Origin: an uncultured Schlesneria sp.
Lineage (GTDB): Bacteria > Planctomycetota > Planctomycetia > Planctomycetales > Planctomycetaceae
Assembly: GCA_903840265.1 (NCBI GenBank)
Contig: CAIMFH010000022.1
Location: forward strand, 1-64,000
DNA length: 64,000 nucleotides
Direction of reading: 5' to 3'
The notes under the pieces were generated by a model. It saw nothing but the letters and a program-made list of their open reading frames with translations. It did not search any database and was not told where the DNA came from. This document shows, piece by piece, positions 58,687 through 64,000 of the stretch. The translations under genes and the position numbers were made by a program. Position 1 is the stretch's first letter. Every line of letters starts with the position of its first letter.

Positions 58687-59652
58687 ATGCGTCTGACCTT
58701 TGTTATCTCCATCGCTGCCGGACTGGCGATTGGGCTCGTCTGTTCCTGCTGGTTCGTACTGCCAGTCGCTCAATCGCAGGAAACGAAACCTGCCAAAGTC
58801 GCTGACAAGGCCAAGGAGCCCGACGAACTCGAAGCCTCGGCAACGGCGTTCGAAGCAGCCTTCAACAAGGGCGATGCCGCCGCGATTGCCGCCCAGTTTG
58901 GCGAGAATGCGGAAGTTGTCGACGAAGATGGCAACGTCGTTCAGGGGCGAGCAGACATCCAGGCTCGATTCGCCGACGTCTTCCAGAAGTACCCCACCGC
59001 AGCGATCGCAGTGCATGTTACGTCCATTCGAAAACTCAGCCCGGATGTCGCCGTGGAAGATGGTTACAGCATCACGACGCTCACCCCCGATGAACCTGCC
59101 TCACGCAGCCCCTACACGTTGGTCCATCTCAAGCGAAACGGAGCTTGGCTGATCGCGAGCGTCCGCGACTTCCCCGAAGAAACAGATGCGACTCCTCACG
59201 ACCATTTGAAATCGCTGGAATGGCTGCTCGGCGATTGGGTCGACCAAAGCGGGGATTCGAAGGTCGAAACGTCCTGCAAGTGGTCCGAAGATGAGAACTA
59301 TCTGATGCAGGAATATGAAATCAAACTGCGAGGTGGTCGTGGCGGGCGCGGCATGCAACGCATTGGTTGGGATCCCGTCCGAAAAACGATTCGCGCCTGG
59401 GCGTTCGACCAATCTGGCGGTTACTCGGAATCGACATGGACCCCGGTCGGCGAAGGCTGGATCATCAAGTCCGAAGGTTATACCGCCGACGGAACCGCCG
59501 CCTCGGTCACGCGCACAGTCACTCGGATGGGCCCCGACGCCTACCAGCTCGATTCGACACAGCGGCTGCTCGGACAGGAATTGCTGCCCGATTCGGCCGT
59601 GCGAGTCGTCCGACGCCCACCCGCACCCAGCACGCAAAATCGACGCATCTAA
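58687..59652 (+). CDS. Secreted SnoaL/NTF2-fold protein with DUF1579-like domain
   Basis: The 321-residue product has a signal peptide (MRLTFVISIAAGLAIGLVCS) with GGAG eight bases upstream of its ATG. An NTF2-like domain follows (about 50-160, FEAAFNKGDAAAIAAQFGEN; SgcJ/EcaC type) and then a domain of about 140 residues (SLEWLLGDWVDQSGDSK to SKSEGYT-type strands) like DUF1579. NTF2-like proteins bind small hydrophobic ligands. Function is unknown. The next gene begins 43 bases downstream. Confidence 0.8.
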   Translation: MRLTFVISIAAGLAIGLVCSCWFVLPVAQSQETKPAKVADKAKEPDELEASATAFEAAFNKGDAAAIAAQFGENAEVVDEDGNVVQGRADIQARFADVFQKYPTAAIAVHVTSIRKLSPDVAVEDGYSITTLTPDEPASRSPYTLVHLKRNGAWLIASVRDFPEETDATPHDHLKSLEWLLGDWVDQSGDSKVETSCKWSEDENYLMQEYEIKLRGGRGGRGMQRIGWDPVRKTIRAWAFDQSGGYSESTWTPVGEGWIIKSEGYTADGTAASVTRTVTRMGPDAYQLDSTQRLLGQELLPDSAVRVVRRPPAPSTQNRRI

Positions 59653-59695
59653 GACCACCCCGACATCGCCCCCGGCTTCCGGAGCTTGATCTGAT

Positions 59696-61543
59696 ATGGC
59701 ACGCATCTCGCGAACAATGGTGATCGGTGGACTGACGGCAGTCCTCAGCCTGTCGATGATTTGGCATCAGTCCGCATTCGGCATCGGTCGAGGTGGAGGT
59801 GGTGGAGGTGGCGGAGGAGCTCGGCCCGGTGGTGGAGGAGGGATAGGTGCCGGTGGAGGGGGAGGTGCTCGCCCATCAATGCCAGCCGCGCGGCCTTCAG
59901 CACCACCCGCGCGTCCGGCCATGCCCGCAGCAAAACCAAATGTTGGCAGTGCTCCCAACTTCGGAGGTGGCGCTGGCAACCGGCCTAACCCCGGCAATGC
60001 GACGCGTCCTGCCACGGGAGCAGATGGCGCAGTCAATCGCCCCTCCATCACGCCGGGAAATCGACCTGATATCGGATCGCGGCCTGATAACGGCACTGGT
60101 CCCGGCAACAGACCCGCGATTGGAGCAGGGACCGGAACCACTCGTCCTGGAACCGACCGACCGCAAATCGGCACACTTCCCGCTGGTGGCAATCGGCCCG
60201 GGTTAGACAACAGACCTGAAACTCGACCCGGCACGAACAATCGTCCCGGTGTCGACAACCGCCCTGGAATCGCCAATCGACCAAATACACTGCCTGGCAT
60301 GGACAACCGCTTGCCCAACGCCGGCAATCGCCTTCCCAACAGCGGCAACCGCCTCCCCAACGGTGGAGCAAACGTGCAGGATCGTCACGACAACCTGCAA
60401 TCGCGGCTGCAAGGAGATCGCCAGAACGATCGTCAGGATTGGCGAAACAACAACCGCGAAGACTGGCAGAATTGGGCCAACAACAATCACGGCAATTGGT
60501 ATCACGGCTACAACTACGGCGGCTGGTGGAATCATGGCTGGAACGAACATCCCGGCTGGATGGCATTTGGTATGACCACCTGGGGCCTCAACCGTATGGC
60601 CTGGGGATTCGGACTGGGTGCCTACTCGAATCCCTATTACTCCGCCCCAGCCACTACGGTCGTCTACGACTATTCGCAGCCGATCATTCAACAACCCATC
60701 TACACCGATTCGGGAACGCCCGCTGGCACACCTGCCGCGGCCCCTTCCGATGCCAGCACCTCGGCACTCGATCAGGCTCGATCCGATTTTTACGCGGGTA
60801 ACTATCCGTCAGCCCTCGACAACGTGAACGCCGCCCTCAAGGACGCACCGACGGACGCGGTCATCCATGAATTTCGATCACTCGTCCTGTTCGCTATGGG
60901 CCGCTACAACGAAGCAGCCTCGACAATTCATCCGGTGCTTGCCGCGGGCCCCGGTTGGGACTGGGCCACGCTCGTCGGACTCTATCCCGCAGTCGATGTC
61001 TATACCGAGCAACTTCGCAACCTGGAAAACGACACCAAGTCCAATCCGAATGCCGCAGATGCCTATTTCCTGCTGGCGTATCACTACCTGACTTGCGATC
61101 ACAAAGAGGCCGCTCACAAAACGTTTGAAAAAGTCGTCAGCCTGCAGCCCAAAGACACGATCGCCGCTGAATACGTCCAGCTCACCGCTTCCGAACCGCC
61201 AGCATCAGAAAACCCCGCCCCACAACCACCCCCGGTCGCCGAAATCGCTCCCGATAAACTCGTCGTCGACAAAGATCTGATCGGCAAGTGGAAGGCCTCC
61301 GGCGGCAACGGCACCACATTCTCGCTCGACCTGAACGAGCAGGGCGAATTCGTCTGGGCCTTCACACAAGGCAAAGACACGCAAACAGTGAAGGGGGTCT
61401 ACGCCATCGACCAGAACAAACTGGCCATGGAACCCAACACCGGTGGCACAATGCTGGCCGACCTCACCAAAAACAGCATGGGCTTCCACTTCGCGATGGA
61501 AGGAGCCCCCGATAAAGATCCGGGGCTGGACTTTACGAAGTAG
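59696..61543 (+). CDS. Secreted Gly/Arg/Pro-rich protein with TPR and lipocalin-like end
   Basis: The 615-residue protein has a signal peptide (about 1-28, ending AFG). About 250 residues of low complexity follow: a run of nine glycines, then repeats of NRP, NRPG and NRLPN units. After a Trp/Tyr/Asn-rich patch (WYHGYNYGGWWNHGWNEHPG), about residues 345-500 look like TPR helices (ALDQARSDFYAGNYPSALDN). The last 100 residues form a beta-rich domain (DLIGKWKASGGNGTTFSLDL, lipocalin- or DUF-like). A structural or cell-surface role is likely. Confidence 0.78.
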   Translation: MARISRTMVIGGLTAVLSLSMIWHQSAFGIGRGGGGGGGGGARPGGGGGIGAGGGGGARPSMPAARPSAPPARPAMPAAKPNVGSAPNFGGGAGNRPNPGNATRPATGADGAVNRPSITPGNRPDIGSRPDNGTGPGNRPAIGAGTGTTRPGTDRPQIGTLPAGGNRPGLDNRPETRPGTNNRPGVDNRPGIANRPNTLPGMDNRLPNAGNRLPNSGNRLPNGGANVQDRHDNLQSRLQGDRQNDRQDWRNNNREDWQNWANNNHGNWYHGYNYGGWWNHGWNEHPGWMAFGMTTWGLNRMAWGFGLGAYSNPYYSAPATTVVYDYSQPIIQQPIYTDSGTPAGTPAAAPSDASTSALDQARSDFYAGNYPSALDNVNAALKDAPTDAVIHEFRSLVLFAMGRYNEAASTIHPVLAAGPGWDWATLVGLYPAVDVYTEQLRNLENDTKSNPNAADAYFLLAYHYLTCDHKEAAHKTFEKVVSLQPKDTIAAEYVQLTASEPPASENPAPQPPPVAEIAPDKLVVDKDLIGKWKASGGNGTTFSLDLNEQGEFVWAFTQGKDTQTVKGVYAIDQNKLAMEPNTGGTMLADLTKNSMGFHFAMEGAPDKDPGLDFTK

Positions 61544-61561
61544 CTTCACGAGCGGAATACC

Positions 61562-61601
61562 ATTGCAAATTGCGAATTTCAAAATGCAAATTGAAAATTG
61601 A
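61562..61601. repeat. AT-rich dispersed repeat, single arm
   Basis: The sequence ATTGCAAATTGCGAATTTC continues into AAAATGCAAATTG and matches one arm of the inverted repeat at 36937-37073. Confidence 0.6.
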
Positions 61602-61730
61602 GAACCCCTGACGGGATAGGAGGATACGGCGCAGTGAACCTCCGGGCGTTCGCCCCGTCAGATTCTCATTCGCAATTGCACCTCTTCGCTTGAAGCGCCG
61701 CCCGGCGGACAGTAGAATCCCGACCGCCTC

Positions 61731-61803
61731 GCCTCTATAGCTCAATTGGTAGAGCATCTGACTCTTAATCAGCAGGTTCTTGGTTCGACTCCAAGTGGAG
61801 GCA
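61731..61803 (+). tRNA. tRNA-Lys (CTT)
   Basis: Seventy-three bases fold into a cloverleaf: acceptor GCCTCTA/TGGAGGC (one G-T), D-arm GCTC...GAGC, anticodon loop CTCTTAA with anticodon CTT (reads AAG) and T-arm CTTGG-TTCGACT-CCAAG. The top pair of the anticodon stem is a mismatch (T-C). CCA is not encoded. A terminator follows about 45 bases later. Confidence 0.95.
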
Positions 61804-61846
61804 CTTTACCGTCTCATTTTGACGGTGCCCAAAACTGAACGCAGAG

Positions 61847-61872
61847 AAAACCCGGTTGTTGCCGGGTTTTTT
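61847..61872 (+). terminator. Intrinsic terminator after tRNA-Lys
   Basis: AAAACCCGG pairs with CCGGGTTTT across a short TTGTTG loop and is followed by T residues, a clear intrinsic terminator on the plus strand. Confidence 0.8.
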
Positions 61873-61959
61873 CGTTGGCAGATCGCCCGGCTCCGCTGAT
61901 CGCCAAAGCATCCCGCACTTGAGAAGTCCCGCAGGATAGCCACTACTCATCGACTCCTG

Positions 61960-62793
61960 TTATTCGATGCCTTCGTATTCGGCCTTTAGAATTAATGTGG
62001 ATTCGCCCCATTCGTGGGAGTTCACATCGTAAAGGTCGTACTTCATGCGGGTCTTGAATTCTTCCTCACTCCAGCCTTTCTTCTTGCCTAATTCCACCAG
62101 GTATTTGTGGGGTTGCTTCCATGCGAAGAAGCTACCTCGCTTGGCAATACCAGCATCGATCCATTGAGCAATCCCCGCCGTGGTGCTCAGCAGCAAGAAT
62201 GCTTCGTCTGGTGGCAGTTCGTCACCGCCGCTTGAAACGGTCTCGCCATCGCGAGGACCGCCGGTAAATCTAATTTTTAGTGCGATCGCATGATCTTGCG
62301 AGAGTCGAATTGGTGTGGCCGCAGACTCATGATTTCGATGCTGAATGTGAAAGATTGCCAGCTTTTCAATTGCCGATGGAGGCAAGGAATTTTGCTCTTG
62401 CATTCGCATTAGCAGATTCAGCAATCTCGACACTTGTTGGTTACTAACCACGTCTGATGCAAGTTTCGCCGCGCGATTCGCTAGCCTTGCCGCCTGTTGC
62501 AACGAATTTTGAATCAAAAGTGATGGATCAAAAACCGCATCGCTTTTTTGCATATTGCAAGGAACGCATGCTGGCATCCAGTTGGCGAAAGAGTTGAGGT
62601 CGAAGTCGGTCGGCCTGCCCAACAAAGCCAAAGCCCCTGCAAGCGCGACGGGATCTAGCAGCAGACTTTCCGGTATCAAGTGGTCGACTTGCATCGAATC
62701 GAGATCAATCGGCTTGCGGCACAAATAGCACTTTTCACCATGAACCGTATATACGGCATACCGCTCCGAGGAACTGAAGTTGTACTTCGTCAT
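61960..62793 (-). CDS. HNH endonuclease domain protein
   Basis: The 277-residue protein carries an HNH nuclease fold in its first 80 residues: zinc cysteine pair CYLC (22-25), QVDHLIPE with the catalytic Asp-His (37-38), an Asn in FANWMPACVPCNMQK, and a second zinc CxxC. A helical region and a C-terminal domain of unknown type (about 165-277) follow. It could cut DNA non-specifically or at a motif. It overlaps the stop of the HEPN-like gene by 4 bases (ATGA), so the two are translated together. Confidence 0.88.
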   Translation of the reverse strand: MTKYNFSSSERYAVYTVHGEKCYLCRKPIDLDSMQVDHLIPESLLLDPVALAGALALLGRPTDFDLNSFANWMPACVPCNMQKSDAVFDPSLLIQNSLQQAARLANRAAKLASDVVSNQQVSRLLNLLMRMQEQNSLPPSAIEKLAIFHIQHRNHESAATPIRLSQDHAIALKIRFTGGPRDGETVSSGGDELPPDEAFLLLSTTAGIAQWIDAGIAKRGSFFAWKQPHKYLVELGKKKGWSEEEFKTRMKYDLYDVNSHEWGESTLILKAEYEGIE

Positions 62794-63398
62794 TGTGGAT
62801 CAACATCGAATGCTGCCCCTGAGCTTGACTCGCCTTCATCGTCCACCACTCGCCCACCGATGCGGTGGAAATCACACACTACCGATGCGGACAGCGGCTT
62901 CACGGTCAGCAATGCACATTCACAGTTAAAGATCGCTGTGAGTAGTGACTTGAAGACGGCGGCCGCAGGATTGTCGCGGGTAGCTAGTTCGTCATCACCA
63001 CCCGTGATTGCCCATGAAGGAGCTTTCGAAGCCAGTAACCGCAGATGCTCGATTCGCTCGATGTGCGGTGACTTCGATAGGTCCATGGGCTCTGTCGAAT
63101 GTGCTGCGTCGTTTCGAAGTTTCCGAAGCACCTGAAGAAAACTTTCAAAGTCTCGATCAATTAGTCCAAGACGCCACGCCAACAAGATCTTCGACGAGAA
63201 AGTGCCGAGGGGACGATCGTGACCAAATAGGTCGTCATTCCCTCCTCCTTGATGAGACATGCTCGCCTTCAGTAGCTGCGTAATCAGCTCATCCAGCTTT
63301 TGAGCTGCAACTATAATTAGAATTCGCGTGTCGGCGCCCTGGAGTTCCTCAATCCAATCTAGAACTCGGGACACGACATGAGGCGGAAATAGTTTCAA
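62790..63398 (-). CDS. MltR/HEPN-like protein with RxxxxH motif
   Basis: The 202-residue protein resembles MltR (mannitol-operon repressor) and DUF4145: AAQKLDELITQLLKAS, then RPLGTFSSKILLAWRLGLI, and LRKLRNDAAHSTEP. The last contains RNDAAH, the RxxxxH motif of HEPN ribonucleases, the superfamily to which MltR belongs. If active it would cut RNA. The start is a TTG at 63398. It is between a zinc-ribbon membrane gene (18 bases upstream) and the HNH gene (4-base overlap). Confidence 0.8.
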   Translation of the reverse strand: MKLFPPHVVSRVLDWIEELQGADTRILIIVAAQKLDELITQLLKASMSHQGGGNDDLFGHDRPLGTFSSKILLAWRLGLIDRDFESFLQVLRKLRNDAAHSTEPMDLSKSPHIERIEHLRLLASKAPSWAITGGDDELATRDNPAAAVFKSLLTAIFNCECALLTVKPLSASVVCDFHRIGGRVVDDEGESSSGAAFDVDPQ

Positions 63399-63416
63399 GA
63401 TCGTTCTCGGTCTGGG

Positions 63417-63974
63417 TCAACGGATCGGTTCAAGCTTGTTCAGCATCTTCTGCGCCTGCTCTGCGGCTGGCGTGTCACCGTATTGTTCAATGATTTCCTT
63501 CAATCGCTTGCTGGCGGTTCGATCTTCGCCTCGATCGATGAACGGTTTCACGAGCTTTAGCTTTCGCTCTGCTTCGTGACTTCGCTGTTCGATGGCCGGA
63601 TCCGCTTTTGGCTCTTCGGTGGTGGCCGTTACTGGCGATTCTTGCGGTGCGACGACTTGCGCCACTGGTTCCTTCGCCTTTGGGATCGGCGTAGGTTGCT
63701 GTGGGGTCACATGTGGCACTTGGTTGATTGGTGGTGCAGGTGGTGCTGGCCGCGCTGCTACGAACATCGCCATGAACATCGGCCCGATGAGGCAAATCGC
63801 AACCGCGAAAACGGAGAGAACCGCTATAGCGCCCAAGCAGCCCATCAATGAAGTTGATTGAGGGCTCGTCATTGATGCACCACACGCCGGACACTTCAGA
63901 GAGAAGTTCCTCCCGCGCGGCAACCACGAATACCCACATTTCGAACAGACAGAAGTCGGTCGATCCACTGGCAA
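63417..63974 (-). CDS. Zinc-ribbon membrane protein with TPR-like tail
   Basis: The product of about 185 residues starts near a GTG at 63968 (AAGGG eight bases before) or a TTG at 63974; an in-frame stop lies just upstream. It has an N-terminal zinc ribbon (CSKCGYSW...CPACGAS), one or two membrane helices (about 42-75), a Pro-rich linker and a C-terminal helical repeat (ASKRLKEIIEQYGDTPAAEQ). It is the first gene of a three-gene minus-strand run with the HEPN-like and HNH genes. The role is unknown. Confidence 0.7.
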   Translation of the reverse strand: MPVDRPTSVCSKCGYSWLPRGRNFSLKCPACGASMTSPQSTSLMGCLGAIAVLSVFAVAICLIGPMFMAMFVAARPAPPAPPINQVPHVTPQQPTPIPKAKEPVAQVVAPQESPVTATTEEPKADPAIEQRSHEAERKLKLVKPFIDRGEDRTASKRLKEIIEQYGDTPAAEQAQKMLNKLEPIR

Positions 63975-64000
63975 GGCCCTTTGTCAGTATTCAATCCGGT

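Noticed and set aside
61731-61803. tRNA-Lys as an attachment site for an integrated island
   Set aside because: No direct repeat of the tRNA 3' end and no integrase gene were seen in the remaining 2.2 kb, so the island boundary idea is only a possibility.

Overview
The window looks like chromosomal DNA of a planctomycete (Planctomycetota, probably Planctomycetaceae or a close relative). The evidence is the gene content: DUF1553/PSCyt1 and DUF1501 pairs, a PVC-type giant haem-binding dehydrogenase, secreted sulfatase and DUF1080 proteins, a caspase-like secreted protease, Ala- and Gly-rich surface proteins, and moderate-to-high G+C with many non-coding gaps full of short dispersed repeats. No rRNA, CRISPR array, phage module or intact insertion sequence was seen. 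There is one tRNA (Lys-CTT).

Layout. 0.1-8 kb (minus strand): a secreted LRR-like protein, a small 2TM channel-like protein, a caspase-like (C13/C14 type) protease with an EF-hand, an MFS transporter, a small conserved protein and a divergent membrane pyrophosphatase (hppA). 8.4-12.8 kb: aldo/keto reductase, NAD-dependent epimerase, tag (3-methyladenine glycosylase I) and a tandem class II aldolase with a degenerate second half. 12.8-17.1 kb: a heavy-metal-type RND pump with its adaptor. 17.5-21 kb: a DUF1080 protein, a MITE-like element with 30-bp terminal inverted repeats, and a HEAT-repeat protein carrying a degenerate receiver domain.

21.3-23.2 kb is the most unusual segment. Four attC-like sites alternate with small unknown minus-strand genes, each gene ending just before one site and starting just after another. 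The two longer sites fold with protruding extrahelical bases, as integron attC sites do. I see no integrase, so this is best described as a cluster of attC sites lacking an integrase (CALIN), interrupted on one side by an IS4-type transposase remnant. A 1.2-kb non-coding stretch with a REPIN-like repeat and a strong hairpin plus T-tract follows.

24.4-34.6 kb: PSCyt1/DUF1549/DUF1553 plus DUF1501 pair, a 38-residue peptide with a cytochrome-oxidase-like HDTYF motif, arylsulfatase, an Ala-rich tandem-repeat protein, small membrane and lipoproteins, and a c-type-haem-like protein. 34.9-39.4 kb: MgtC-family protein, a sigma-54-type AAA+ regulator without receiver, a CcsA/HemX-like membrane protein and hemA. 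39.4-44.4 kb: a small membrane protein, the 1169-residue PVC haem dehydrogenase, and a small unknown gene behind a candidate structured RNA leader.

44.5-51.2 kb is a coherent 2-oxoglutarate dehydrogenase cluster: sucA (E1), sucB (E2), lpdA (E3) and a lipoate-protein ligase that could supply the E2 cofactor. 51.5-61.5 kb: a PIN-TRAM membrane protein, an MMPL/RND exporter, a secreted hydrolase with a DUF1501 protein, an NTF2-fold protein and a Gly-rich TPR protein. 61.7-64 kb: tRNA-Lys followed by a three-gene minus-strand operon (zinc-ribbon membrane protein, MltR/HEPN-like protein with an RxxxxH motif, HNH endonuclease) that could be a small defence or stress module. Dispersed repeats (an 85-95 bp family in three copies, a TATGCT palindrome in three copies, an AT-rich repeat in three arms, a TAGCCACGGAT repeat in two copies) occupy many of the gaps.
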